From contig WPIO01000149.1 in the NCBI GenBank assembly GCA_009760855.2, forward strand, positions 872,501 to 936,500: DNA of 64,000 nt, written 5' to 3'. Position numbers and translations under genes: made by a program. The notes beneath the pieces are model-generated. The model ran no database searches, was not told where the DNA came from, and saw only the letters and a program-made list of their open reading frames with translations. The DNA is from Cristatella mucedo. Taxonomy: Eukaryota > Bryozoa > Phylactolaemata > Cristatellidae. Positions 11,566 to 23,759 of this stretch are shown here, one piece after another. The number at the start of each line of letters is the position of its first letter. The stretch's first letter is position 1.

Positions 11566-12844
11566 AGCGCTAGCTTGAAAAAGCATACAAAATATCAGGA
11601 CTTAATGTCCATCGACAGGCATACGAGGACTACTGTAGATCGTCCAATCGATCCTAACAAAGGCTAAGTCTAGCTTTTATAAAAAACAATGTTTAATCAC
11701 AGATGCACAATCTAAAAATGCTGATGTCGACAATCAACCATCTCCTCAACCACTCCCAAGTGAGCTCCTTACCTAATGATCCTTGTGATGATCTAGCTGA
11801 TCACTTCTCTAGCTTTTTCGTCCAGAAGATAGACAAGATCAGGGAGTCCATCACATTGATAGCAGCATCCCCCTAGAATGTTGTCCCTCAATTCCTTGCA
11901 GAACCTCAATGTCTACATTCAAGGAGGTCACTATAGATCTCGTCCAAAAGTTCGTACACCAACCTTTAGACCCTATTCCCACTGTCCTGCTTCTATGATG
12001 CATGGATCTGCTGCTGCCATGCATAACTAACATCATAAATATGTCACTAGCCTCAGGCCATGTCCCAGAACTTTTCAAAAAGGCTGCTGTCGTCAGGCCA
12101 CTACTCAAGAAAGCCAACACTAGACCAAGAGAACTTGAGCAACATCCGTCGAGTCTCCCGTCTACCATTCCTATCAAAGACACTAGTACGAGTCGTTGAG
12201 ACCCATTGGACTTATATACTGAAACTGCAAACCCTGCTAGTAAGTTTCAGTCTGGTTTCAGATCTAATCTCGCCACAGAGACAGCATTACTTCGGGTGTA
12301 CCACGACCTATTTAGGAATGCAAACTAAGGTAGAGTGTATCTGCTTGTTTTTCTCGATCTTTCTTCAGCTTTTGCTACTATCGATCACCAAGTCCTTGAG
12401 CGCCTCTCATCTCACCTGGACATCACTTGGAATGCATTGCAATGTTACAGGTCCTATCTCAGTGGGAGACTCCAAAGTATTGATGCGAATGGACAAAGAT
12501 CATCCGAGAAACCACTGAAATATGAGGTACCTCAGGGCTCCGCTTGGTATTGTAGTTTTCACGGTTTATACTCTTCCTCTAGCCGATGTACCTGCAAGGC
12601 ACAATCAAATCTTTCGCTTTTATGCGGATGACGCTCAGTTGTACCTTAGCTTTAATCACAGCGCTCCTGCACGTCGAGTTCTCTCAACTCTCTTGCTACA
12701 TGTATTCATGACATCCATTCATGTATGGCAGCAAACTTTCTTAAATTGAATAATGATAAAATCGACTTACTAGTTATGGGCACACCAAGTGTGATTCAGA
12801 AACTGGGATGGTTAACACTCACAATTGGCTTTGCCAGCACATCA

Positions 12845-12930
12845 ATCGTTTTTCCTTTGCAGAAAATGTAAAGCGCCTAGAAAAGATTGATTTCGACGAG
12901 GGTGCTTTATCAAGTCTATTATTATTATAT
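12845..12930 (+). mobile_element. Bare L2 3' tail inserted in older L2 RT
   Basis: The sequence from cctttgcagaaaatgtaaagcgcc through gggtgctttatcaag to (TTA)n interrupts the RT exactly between the segments coding the SAS- and ISPV-like residues of the intact copy. It appears to be flanked by a short atc duplication. Confidence 0.8.
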
Positions 12931-13622
12931 CTCCAGTTGAATATGCACGAAATCTAGGTGTCGTGTTCCAATTTGACCTTTTATTAGACAACCACATCAG
13001 CTCTAGTCTAGTCTGCCTGCTTTCAGCTACATAAAATTGCTACTATTCGGGCTTGTTTAGGTAGGGATACCACATCTAAATTGATCCATGCATTTGTGAC
13101 ATACCGTCTTGACTTCTGTAACTAACTGGTTGCTGGTTACTGGTCTGAGCAATCAGACGTTTACAGCTGGTGCAAAACTCTGCAGCTAGGCTTGTCTGTA
13201 GTGAGCAGTGCAGTTGCCACATCACACCACTTCTCACCAACCTGCACTGGCTCCCAGTCAAGCAACCGTCGACTTCAAGGTTTTTTCACTCACTTTCAGG
13301 TCCCTTCATTCTTCGGCTCCAGCCAACCTATCACATTTACTCCCCCACCAGGCTAAGCATCATACCACCTGCTTTTCGGATTCGAACTGTTTACCCATAC
13401 CTCGTACAAATCACAAATGTTTTGGAGATCGTGCTTTTAGTTCGTATGCTCCCAAAGCCTGGAACTCACTCCCGGCTTGCGTCACGACATCTCCTGACTT
13501 GTCCCCATTTAAAAAGAAATTAAAAGCGCATCTATTTATGACAGCATTTAGTGGGTCTCAGTGAGAGATTGAGTTCCCTGAGTGCGCTATATCAAATCTA
13601 GTATTACTATTTTTATTATCTG

Positions 13623-13790
13623 GGCCTTGATAGCCCTTGCAGTTAGGTGCACTGGCTCTTCACGACCAATTTCGTGAGTTCGAATCCTGCTGTTGGCGAT
13701 CCTTTATTGCCAACTGCAAGTGGTAGTGATAGCCGTTAAAGCTCTTCTGCTGCCATATACATGAGGCAGTAAAATCAGCTAATATTTGTT
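13623..13790 (+). repeat. SINE1, sense copy
   Basis: B-box-like gagttcgaatcctgc, then cgatcctttattgcca, gatagccgttaaagctcttctg and a tail ending aatcagctaata. It lies directly after the older L2 copy. Confidence 0.82.
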
Positions 13791-13799
13791 TAGTTATTA

Positions 13800-13925
13800 T
13801 TTATCTACAGTGCACTGCAGAGCCCCGAGTCCTAGCCTAGGGGTAAGTTGCTTGCACTTCTTGACCCAGTTCGGGGGTTTGAGTCTTTCAACAGACAATT
13901 CTCTACTTCCCACTGTAAAGCTAGA
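13800..13925 (+). repeat. tRNA-like SINE fragment
   Basis: An A-box-like tagcctaggggtaagttgc and a diverged B-box (gggtttgagtc) are correctly spaced, but no SINE1 body follows. This is a weak call. Confidence 0.4.
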
Positions 13926-16900
13926 GTTTCTAATGGTCGTCGAAATATACGCGAGGCTGCTACATTAGTTAATCTCTGTTTTACTCCGGCATTTTGATCG
14001 ATGTCGAGTGACAAGCTGCGGATAACGGAGTTAGAGGCTGACATCACCTTGACCTGGTAGGCTGATGAAGATCAAGAATCTGAATGCCGTTCAACACTTA
14101 GCTGGCAAAAAAACCTGCAGGCTGTTGCCGAGGTTGTGCCCATTCGATATTCACAACAAGAACATCATTGTCGGTCGAGGATTTTGAATAGGACGACTTA
14201 ATCACACTTGGAGCCAAGGATCTCTTCTGTGATCACATGATCGGCACTGCTGGTGCTGACTGATGATTTATGACTGGTCTCTAACTTGCTGCAGATGATG
14301 TGACGAACGTTGTCAGTATCGTCAGGCTACGGCAGGCATCCACCCGGCTCCGGCGATGCTTTTTACTCGTAGTGCATATGCTAACAACTATCAACGACAT
14401 CGAAACACGCTACCTCTTCGTCTTTAATGCTGGTGCACCATCGCCGGTCGGAATACTGAGTGATTCGGATGTTCACACTGCATATCCTTATCCGAATATG
14501 AAAGCATATTGGGCTACAGGCGTCAGAGTGGAGCCTGGGAGTCTAGTCGTTCTCAGAGGTTAGCAGGTTAGGGGAGAGGGACCAGCCGGGGTGTAGTAAA
14601 AAAGGGTTCGGTGCATGCACCCTGTGTCACCAGGAATATGAGCTGGACGTGGCGACTGCTGCTGGTCGTCGGTCCGCACCGGCTACTACTGTGCCACTAC
14701 TCTACCAGCCAAGGGTATGACCCAGATGTTGGACTCGCGGACGTTGGCCTTTTCGCTACCCTGCCTTCCGCCCTGGTAGCAGAGGCTCGTGGAAGCTAGC
14801 ACCAAGCTGCAGTGCCGACTAAACTAGTGGGTGGGACAAAGACACTCCTGCCGTTCTCTCATTGGCTCCGCCACTGTGACACTGACCAACATCCTACATG
14901 AGCCAGCCGATGAGGGCTGCAGGCTTGCTCAGCCGTTTGCCTACCTCAGCTCAGCTCTTTTATGGCGGTCGGCTCTGTGCACTCTGAGGCATCCGTGAGG
15001 CCCTCGATGAACGATTGACTTCAGGCCAGGTGGCTGCAGGGCTGGCCCTGTGGCCACCTTACCTCTGACCTTAGGATGTACTGCATCCCCTCTGTACATC
15101 GACTGCAATTGATGTGCAGGGAAATAGCCAGGGAGCACAATCGATACTCCTACCGCCGTTACGACCTCCAGTCGCCAGTAGCCACCGCCATTTGCCAAAG
15201 CATATCTTTGACGATTTTGGTCAAGCATTTGGGCAATGCTTTTGGCCGGCTTGACAGTCTGTGAGCAGCAAAAATTTGCTAAAGAAATATCAAAGCATGA
15301 ATTCTAACTCAATTGTAATCAAGTCGAGCGGAGATTTCAGCTCATACTCGACTGCCCAATTTCACCGAAGGTGCCAGCCCATCAGCTCGTTAGGCAGCAG
15401 ACACTTGCCCCACATCCTGTCATTGTAGAGGCGCTGGCTGCTGTCGTCGGCCAGGCGCTGTCTTACCAAACGTGTCGGCTGCTCCTCAAAATCCGAAACC
15501 CTAGTACATTTGCAGGGACTTTGCTTTGGATGCATGGGAACACTATCCAGAATTAGGGCTTCTTCTGAAGCAGCAGCAAAGCGGCTTCAGTGAGTGGCTC
15601 ACTAGCTAGCAATGACCTAGCAGAAGGTACAACCCCCTGCTACTGCATAGTAGCCATCTGCAGGTGATGCCAGCTCAGATAATTGCTGTTATTCTAGGCA
15701 AAAGCCGGTCGAGATTTCTGGCCACTAAATGTTTTGGCTAGTCTGATAAGTAACGACCGAACAGAGGGTGTCGGTAGGAGCAAGCTGAGGTCACGCTGAA
15801 GGATCCTGTGAACCCCACCCCCAGGTCACAAGGAGCATCAGCGCCAGCAGCAGCAAATACCAGGTTAAGGGTTGATAAACCGGAGCTGAGCTGGACAAAA
15901 GTCATTCTCCTAGCATGGAGCATATGACAGCCTCTCACACACCGCTCATGACGTGCACGACAAAAACATTTGAACAATGCGAGTGAGAGGGCCAAATCGG
16001 CACTCCTGCCTTTCTAAGTGGCAGGACAGCTATCACTTGTACAAAGGTCCTAATGCCGTGGCCTGCTGGTTTGTGCTGCTGCCAGCCACCAGATCATCGC
16101 GGCTAGTTGCTTCGTCGGAAGGAAGCACTTTCTCGCTGCAGCTAGACACCTAGAAGCCAGCGATGCTTGCTTGCTCACTGCGGCTGCCTCTGCAGCAGCA
16201 GCTGCACACGACTGCCTAGCAGTCAGCAATTAAAAACCAGAGGAGCCGGTACCGTGTACCGTGTCGTACGTCGTACATACCGTGTCTTCCGACCCGGCCT
16301 TTAGCTTGCAGCTGCAGATCGCTGCGATCGCGAACGATTTGTGCCCGGCGACCGCTGCCTCGCTCGGCTGCCTCTGCCACGGCCGTCAGAGCTGGTGAAG
16401 CTGGCAGTGGCCGTGGTGGGCCGTGAGCCAGGCTGCAGCTGCTCGACGTCTGGCCTGTCGAAGGGCCAGCTCCAAATCCTCGGCAAGCTGCATCGAAGGG
16501 ACCAGATAGGTAATTGAGAAGAATAGAGCCCTATCATTAGCCAATGAGTGGTTTGACCCCTCGGTGCTTTGTGACTCGGTTCGGCAGGCATCTCTCACCC
16601 CCATTCGGTAGGTGCTCACCAGGACTAGTGCACAGCTACCTGCCGGGCCTGCCTCCTGAGTTTTTACTGCCCTATCACCAGCCCCCCTTCCGATCTCATT
16701 TTGGCATCTTTTTGGAGCAACGGTTGAAGATTTTTTTCAGTGCAAGAAGAGTACTAGTTCTGTCAAGCCATCAGCATTCTCTAAAGTCACACGCAGGCTG
16801 CCTGGACTGCCGGCTGAAAAATGAAGCCTTTGCACCTCAGCAATCAAATCAAAAGAATTGCTTGTCAGTAAGATGTACTGGTTATATACGGCCCTTGTTC

Positions 16901-18394
16901 AACTTCGTTGACGAGGTTTTGCTCTTGTGATAGTGCATCTGCTGCTGCAGTGCAGCAAGCTGACTGCAGAAACGTGAGTACGAGAGGGGGCTGGGGCAGA
17001 GAGAAATCCTCAGGCAGACGACTTCAGTCTTGCTTAACAAATCACCCAGAGTGGGAAGCAGCAATTCACCCCCTCCCCCCAGTGTCTCAGCCGGCATGTC
17101 AGTCCCACTTGCTTAATCACATCTCCACCATTTTCTTGGCAGTTTCCAAGCGGCTCCAAATCCATGCCTAGTCTTACTTCTATGCCACAGCAGCTGCTGT
17201 CCATGCAGATACAGTGACATAGACAGAAGCTGGCATTATATTCCTCGATAATGATGCCTTAGACCAAATGCTGCTGTGCAAGATATCAAGACTCAGCCCT
17301 GCAGCTGCTGTCTAGAGGTGATTTTCACGGTCAACAAAACACGCTATGCACATAGTGCCATGCATGTGCTGGTACACACGCAATGCTATGTATCTACAGT
17401 GCTTTTATACAAGTACTGGTATGGACGGCCTTTAGCATCGCACCCTCTCATCCAGCTTTACCTTAGCATGCGCCTACTCGAGGATGCTTTATCTCCACCT
17501 GTAGCTCTGCAAACCATAAAGACTAAACGATTGTTATGCTCTTATGTTATCTCTCCTTCGAGCATAAAACTCAAAAGTCCCAGAGAAGACTTTATGTGCA
17601 AATATGGTTACCAAGAGACTCCATTTCGTTGACCAAGAAGAAGACGTAAGGAAGACAGTGCAGAAAGTAAGTAGCATAGACATAACGTTGTAGGGCAGCT
17701 TGACAGGAAGTGCTAGTCTAATAATAACAATAATAATAATAATAAGATATCGGCATAGCATTCTCGAAAAATAAATGTATCAATATTATTCACGATGACG
17801 TAACTATGCGATAAGCTATGGCATAGGTCACATACAAGTCGGCACCATGAGATTGGCAGTCAGTTGTGATTACGGACTCGGCATTGGCACTTGAGCCCAT
17901 TTGAGCTCTAGGCTAGGGAGCCATTGGTGTACATCATAGCCACTGTTAAACTCCTGTAGGCCCCAGCTGCTGCCAAATAGAAGTCTACAAAATGGATATG
18001 GCTTTGTCATGCTAAGGTATGAGATGTCTCCGTAGCTGCCGTGTTCTTGCTGCTATCGGCACACCTGCGTTTACTAACTAGTTCAGCACATGCAAGTCGC
18101 AAGCTGTGCTACAGAATTCAGGGGTCAGCAGTACTCGTCGCTAGTCGGCTAAGACTAGGGCCGTTACGAGCGCTGTGTTTTTTGTCTATCTTCGACCGGA
18201 CGTGGAAGCCAAACAGCGAGTGTTTCTAAAGGCAAGTTCCTAGCTTCGTATGGTTCACATCTGCTTCGACAAGACTCAATCGGCATTTACCCTTGGGAAT
18301 TAATTGGCTTTGTTGCTGTCACAAGCTTCACGGCATGTTATATTTTAGTTCCTCGAGCAGGCGAGCGGGCGTCTCTCACTGGACAAGGCTGCGA
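13926..18394. other. No recognisable gene in 4.5 kb
   Basis: I checked the open frames at 14300-14563 (+), 14941-15228 (-), 16301-16591 (-), 16544-16930 (+) and 17276-17632 (+). None has a recognisable motif, and none joins to a neighbour through a convincing splice pair. A short (AAT)n is at about 17721-17744. Unrecognised short exons cannot be excluded. Confidence 0.4.
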
Positions 18395-18502
18395 AACAGT
18401 ACATTGTAGATAAAATGTACTGCAATATATTGGCTACAATACATTGTACTGATTCGTGTGACTATACCAATATATTGTACTGGATTGTATAACAGCATCG
18501 AA

Positions 18503-18535
<33 letters not shown>

Positions 18536-19260
18536 GCATAGCGCTGCAGCGACATGTCCATGAAAAAATTGGACGTTTTATTCCAATCGATCAGTGACTC
18601 ATACCCAGAGTTTGCCTTCCACCACTATGTTGGCAACAATGCAGATATCATCCACAGCAAAGATTGGAAAATGGCCATCGTCAAGATACAAACAAACAAG
18701 GAGAACACTGACAAACATGAAAACGTGCTGTTGAACAATTGTTGCTGCTTGTCTCTCCGGACCAAAAACACGGGGCAGATGATTCTCAGTTGTCTTTTGC
18801 TGAGCGAGCACTCAAGTGACAACATGTTGAAAAGAAGAAAGCATGCCGCAAGTATATCAACACCCGCTACTTGCTTTCAGCGTCAAATGATGTGGAGAGA
18901 CTTTTCTCTATGGCAAAGCGAGTGTTTTGTCCTTGTCGGCGTAGTTTACAGCCCAGAACACTGCATGCGCTGCTTTCTCTGAATAAAATAAAAGCCACTG
19001 TGGAATTTGGCTCTGGTCGCGCGAATAGTGAATGAAAAAGTCTCAGAGACAGCCAATGATAACGAAGAGGACGAGTAGGAATATGGAGACTATTGCTGAA
19101 AGCACAGAGAAAAACATGGCAACATGCGATGTGCAATATATTGCATTGATGGGATAGAATATTGCAATAGATTGTCTTTTTTCAATTGACTATTGCAATA
19201 GATTGTATTTTGGATTTAAAAACAGCAATGTATTCATTTTTGAACATCAGAAAATTAAAT
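18395..19260 (+). mobile_element. hAT-type DNA transposon remnant
   Basis: A transposase C-terminal fragment (18554-19080) is flanked on both sides by AT-rich repeats of an 'attgcaata/caatatattg' motif: at 18420-18490 on the left and 19130-19210 on the right. Clustered subterminal repeats are typical of hAT elements. I could not define terminal inverted repeats or the 8-bp target duplication. Confidence 0.6.
18554..19080 (+). pseudogene. hAT transposase, C-terminal fragment, frameshifted
   Basis: The first frame (from the ATG at 18554) gives a segment with DVLFQSISDSYPEF and then ADIIHSKDWKMAIVKIQ, resembling the region just before the dimerisation domain of some hAT-like transposases. After a frame change near 18840 the sequence reads KYINTRYLLSAS, NDVERLFSMAKRVF and SLQPRTLHALLSLNKIK. 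This is the hAT C-terminal dimerisation signature (ERLFS block followed by LxxLLxLxxNK). The catalytic core is not present in recognisable form, so the copy is dead. Confidence 0.75.
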
Positions 19261-19439
19261 ACAATAACAATATTATTGTGCACGGCCTTGTCAGTGGACT
19301 CAAGTTCCTTAGTTGCGGCTTCGGTAAGACCTGCGTGCCACTCGTGCCGTAGTCCGAAGTACTCCCAAAGTAGATGACCGCGCCGACTCTTCACCTAGCG
19401 GCCACTGAATAGGTCCATTAGAACCAGCACACGTAATAA

Positions 19440-19610
19440 TAAAGCGAACTGGTCTGACCCAATGCTTAACGTACTAGCCTCGAACCAAAGTCAAGGTGAC
19501 TGTATTTGAGGACTTGTGTCGTGGGCTCGAGCACCGTAGCATAAGTGAAAGCCTGAACAGTGATTAAGTTCCCTTAGGGCGCTCGCTATTCCTTAAGCAC
19601 ACTTCAGACA
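19440..19610 (+). repeat. SINE2 (tRNA-derived, L2-like tail), sense, diverged
   Basis: It contains gtcgtgggctcgagc in the B-box position and then the SINE2 tail (gcctgaac-agtgattaagttcccttagggcgctcgctat). The tail matches the copies at 45017 and 41996. Confidence 0.65.
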
Positions 19611-21069
19611 TTCTGTATGCATGCTATACATATGGATTTAGGCATTTTGGCCGAGGATATTTCATGGAAACCGTGAGGAAAAGGAAAACCGCTCTGCCCT
19701 GGGTATGAGATAAATTAATCCTCTGTGTTTGGCAGTTGTTTATTCAACCTTCTCAGACTCCCTACTCGAGTAGATAATGCGCCAACTGCAACAGCAAAGC
19801 CACTCGCCTGCGAACGAAATCTAGTGTGCCCTGCCTATTGCCGCTGCACGCTGGCTTCTGCATTTGCCAGCCTCACAGCAGATCGATCGGTGCATGGACA
19901 GCTGTGCCCGGCTTTTTCCCTAGTTGAATTCGCCTAATGCTGGAACTTTCCGTCTCTGTTGCCAAATCTTTAAGCTTTTTCCTCACACTTCAAAGGGAGA
20001 AGTTCAAGGCACTCGCTTGTCTTTATTGCCGCGAGCAGCTAATTCTGACTCGCACGTAGCAATGGCAGATTGAGATCGGCCAGTGTTTACTTGTCGACAC
20101 CGAATCTACGCTCGCTGTTTGAATCGTTAGAACTTCCTGTAGTCTCGCTTTGAGGAGTATCGTAAGACGCTCCGAGAGTTGATATTGCAGAAGCAAGCCA
20201 GTTGGACTTTGGCGAGTGGATCTGGTCTCCTGCTCACCGCAGATGCGATCCGTCGTGGAGTCGCTCGAGAACTGCTACCTCTCGTTCGTCACCACGATCT
20301 AAACGAGAATTATTCCATCGGCTGTGTCTCCATCTAATAGCTCGCTCCTGCTCAATGGCCGCAGTTTTTTTGAGCTCGGACTAACAGCTGGCAGCTCTCC
20401 TTTCAGCTACACTGATCCAACCAGCGACTAGTGTAGTGTCTTTACAAGCCCAAGGTCTCGGGTTTGAATCGTGCGGACGGGTGTCTAGGTAGAGATAAGT
20501 CAATTTTAATTTATTTTTTATTATTTTTTATAAATATTTTCTTTATATTTTGACGACAATACGAACTCTAAGGGAGGGACGGTCCGATTGAACTGTGCAA
20601 GCGTGAAAATTGGGCAGAGACGTTGACCCGAGTGTCTCTGCCCAAGTGCTGGCTTGCGGCCGCTGCACAGGCGAAATTGTCACCGAGAGGGTGCAACCGC
20701 TTCTGTACTCGTGTCCTTGGGCCACGAATGCAGCGCTCGTAATGGCGGTCCTTGTTGTCCTTGCCGACGCATGGGAAGTGCCGGCAAGGCCCTCAGCCTC
20801 GAAGCATGGCTAGGGACTTATAGATGCAGCACCAACGATCTCAGATATGACGACGGCGGCAGAAAACGGCAGCGATGAAGATCGACTGCTCCTTGAGATG
20901 AAAAGTTCCTATCCATAGTGCAGAGAAGTATACTCGACAGCGGCGGATTAAAAATTAAGTCCAGAACGAACCGTAGCGTGCTAGAGCTTGCATATGGCGC
21001 CCAAGGAACCGCTGAACTGCCATCCGGCGCACAGCTGCTCGTACTAAGCTCCTTCGCACAATTCCACCC
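19611..21069. other. No recognisable gene
   Basis: A tRNA-like remnant (ctcgggtttgaatcgtgc) sits at about 20455-20480. The + frame at 20610-20813 and the - frame at 20543-20725 overlap each other and show no motif. Confidence 0.4.
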
Positions 21070-21370
21070 TGCTCAACATCTAATAACAACAAAAATAATA
21101 ATACTAGTTATAAAAATACACCCTCAGAGAACTGAATCTCTTTCTAGGAACTTTACTGATGCTGTATGGAAAGCATAACCAAATGATTGGCGGTAACATC
21201 CGCATGCAGTAGACGTAGTGTAAGGGGGTACACGTACATTTAGGACGAATCAAAATGACCCATAAATTTCTGTAATAAAAACGGACGTTGTGACATGCGC
21301 TGGCAGTGATTTCCAGGCTGTGGAAGCATTGAAAAAACCCTCGGAAGGCAAAATAATTAGTACCGATTTA
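21070..21370 (-). mobile_element. L2-like LINE variant, 3' fragment, antisense
   Basis: Read on the - strand the coding remnant STAWKSLPAHVTTS corresponds to the TAWNSLPTCIRTS end of the L2 RT ORF. The 3' UTR and the tail hairpin (tttctaggaac..gaactgaatctcttt on +) follow, and the copy ends at the (ATT)n-like run near 21085. It belongs to the same diverged subgroup as the copy at 35600. Confidence 0.75.
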
Positions 21371-21785
21371 TTGTGCTCTAAATTGAACGTGCTGACGCTG
21401 GCCATTTCATTACAGGAATGAAGCTGAAGGTAGAAGGTGAAGGTAGAAGGTGAATGTAGAGTAAAACATCGGCATTGAGTGAAGAAAATCCATGCTTCCA
21501 AGAACCACGAGTGGACACGGAGTGGCTCTGAGATGGAGTAGCCACCAAAATCCCTTTGCTAGATTTTTCTCAGCCGTACGACCAGCAAAGTCACCAGGGC
21601 TAGCCATTCCTTCCGATATAGGGAAACATCGTTCGTTTGCCTTCGTTCGCTTTCTCGAGAAAGAACGAGTACGGTAAGGTAGCGCACAAATGGCTGCCTC
21701 TTGTTATCTAGCCGAAAGAAATTTTGAAAAGGAAGTCAGCTATTTTCTTGTGCTTTTTGGTATTTGCACGCGTTTTGGTGTTTTT

Positions 21786-21958
21786 GTTGCTATAGGTATA
21801 CTACATAATTCATTTGAATAGTGGTCTAAGAGACCTCAATCTCTCTTCAGGGGCATTTAGATACGCCACGTGGCTCCAGCCCAAGACTTAGCAATCAAAT
21901 GCATTCACCTTCACACTGGTCTTCTAAAGCGAGCACCATAACCACTGGGCCAGACCAG
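21786..21958 (-). repeat. SINE2, antisense copy
   Basis: On the - strand, an A-box head (tggtctggcccagtggttatgg), a diverged B-box region (cttgggctggagcc) and the L2-like tail (gaagagagattgaggtctcttagacc) are in order. Confidence 0.72.
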
Positions 21959-22257
21959 GTCGCGTGCAGAAACGTTTTTATTATCATCTGGAGCTCACGT
22001 TCCTTTGGCTCCTAATTATTTTTTTTATTTGTTTACAAAAGCTTAAAAATTGCGAAAATTTGATCTGTTTTTTTAATGCTAATCGTGAGATGGATCCTAA
22101 AAAGTCTCCTATGACTTGACAAGTGACTTCCTGTAAACCCAACGAATCCTCCTCCACAACCTCGCCCGAATCATCAGAATCGTCTTTACCTACTTTTCAA
22201 TGCAGGATTAATTTTTCCTCACTTTCGTGGGGTTCATGAATGAATAAAAGAAATACT

Positions 22258-22415
22258 AGCTGATTTAACGGCTTCTTTAGTGTAGCGACAGATGAGCCTT
22301 TACAGCTGTCACCACCACTTGCAGTGTCGATAAAGGATCACCGCCGCAGGATTCGAACTCACTACCTTGAGGCCGATGTCGTGAAAATCACCGGCCTCAC
22401 CTAGTGTGCCATGAG
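22258..22415 (-). repeat. SINE1, antisense copy
   Basis: On the + strand it reads agctgatttaacggcttctt, then gagcctttacagctgtcaccaccacttgcag, the reverse B-box ggattcgaactc, and ends at cctagtgtgccatgagc. Both ends of the family are present. Confidence 0.9.
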
Positions 22416-22567
22416 CGAATAAAAAATTTCCCGTTGTACCATACTAGAAATATATATACGGGTTACGAACCCAATCCGGGAGTGAATTAGGTTCGTAAGC
22501 CGGCATCCCCACTGTGCTAGCTGTCAGTGCGCCTACGGTAGCTAACAAACTCAATCTAAGGCAACAG

Positions 22568-22658
22568 CGAGAGAGAGAGACAGAGCGAGAGACAGAGAGA
22601 CAGATAGAGAGACAGAGAGAGAGACAGCGAGACAGAGAGAGACAGAGAGACTGAATAC

Positions 22659-22721
<63 letters not shown>

Positions 22722-22734
22722 CAGAGACAGAGAC

Positions 22735-22818
<84 letters not shown>

Positions 22819-22872
22819 GGAGACAGAGAGAGAGAGACAGAGGCAGAGGCAGAGAGAGAGAGAGACCGATAT

Positions 22873-22917
<45 letters not shown>

Positions 22918-22920
22918 GAG
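22568..22920. repeat. (GA)n / (GACA)n compound microsatellite
   Basis: About 350 bp of GA dinucleotides interrupted by GACAGA units, ending in a pure (GACA)n run at about 22874-22915. The long Ser/Leu open frame on the - strand is a by-product. Confidence 0.98.
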
Positions 22921-22959
22921 AAAGATTAAAAAAAAACAGCCGAGTCAGTCGAGCGGTCA

Positions 22960-23175
22960 AAGTAGTGAGTAGCGTCGAAGTAGCAGCTCATGACGGCTGG
23001 AAAGGATGTACCACACTCGGTAGCAGGAGAGTCGCTGTAGTTGGGTAGGAATTGTGAAAGTGAGCTCTTCAGTCTAGGACCTGCAGAGCAAAAGCTTCGG
23101 TAACCAACGGTTTGTAAGTTAAAGAATGAAACAATATTATCATATCATCCATGGAGGACCAGAGGATACGAGGAG
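22960..23175 (-). mobile_element. LINE-B 3' coding fragment, antisense
   Basis: On the + strand it reads agtagtgagtagc..gaagtagcagctca..ggaattgtgaaagtgagctc..agtctaggacctgcagagc. This is the antisense of the LINE-B C-terminal region (SSAGPRLWNSLPQFL) seen at 33900-33970 and 49660-49700. Confidence 0.75.
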
Positions 23176-23260
23176 ACTGAAACTGGTGCAGTTGTTTAGC
23201 TATAAAGGTGGAAATTCATGGAAATTCCTTGTGGATCGGCGTAAGAAAATCGCTCTGTAT

Positions 23261-23425
23261 TAGCTGATTCAACATCCTCTTTTTCATAAAGACAAAAGAG
23301 CCTTTACAGCTATCACCAACGCTTGCAGCGGCAATAAAGGATTGCCCTCCGCAGGATTCGAACCCACGACCTCAGGAACGAGGTCGTGAAAAGCAACCGC
23401 CTGCACCCCTCGATCAACCGAGAAC
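23261..23425 (-). repeat. SINE1, antisense copy
   Basis: agctgattcaac..ctcttt at the left, the reverse B-box ggattcgaaccc, and a palindromic region cacgacctcaggaacgaggtcgtg are present. The tRNA-like head is diverged. Confidence 0.85.
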
Positions 23426-23759
23426 CGTCGCGACTACTCCAGCCAAGGAGACACATGGCTGAACCTCGTGGATTTTTGTAATCTAATCTTGCTATCATTT
23501 TCATCACCGGCTGCAGAAATTTGTGGTTTTATTCGGTAGCCCAGCAAAAGTGCATGCAAGTAGTCCACCCTAGACAAAAGCAGGGAGCGATCGTACGATC
23601 TGTAGCTAGCCATCGTGCTAGATCTTTAGCCAGTCATCGCCCCTGACCTTTAGCTAGCCATCGTCCCTATCGTAGACATGGATCGAACGTGATGGCTAGC
23701 TTTGGAAGCTGTCTTCTTAGTGAAGCTTGTAAGAATCAATTAGGTACTACAGAGGACAT

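Larger units (their letters stand above)
11042..13620 (+). pseudogene. Older L2-like LINE copy, decayed and interrupted
   Basis: The endonuclease-RT linker is at 11042-11470 (TYIKGHTLDQVF), continuing at about 11566-11830. The RT follows to 13563 with many frameshifts and stops: a VQKIDKIRESI-like start near 11825, FLDLSSAFATIDH near 12350, a FYADDAQLY-type palm near 12620, and the TRFSES-like C-terminus near 13370. Most of the 3' UTR is deleted, and only the hairpin remnant remains at 13563-13618. Two bare L2 tails are inserted within it, at about 11475-11565 and 12845-12930. It is clearly much older than the copy immediately upstream. Confidence 0.88.

Noticed and set aside
22556-22960. Long Leu/Ser open frame in the microsatellite
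   Set aside because: Pure translation of a (GA)n repeat. The same applies to frames at 29186-29911, 31413-31842, 39624-40283 and 41076-41410.
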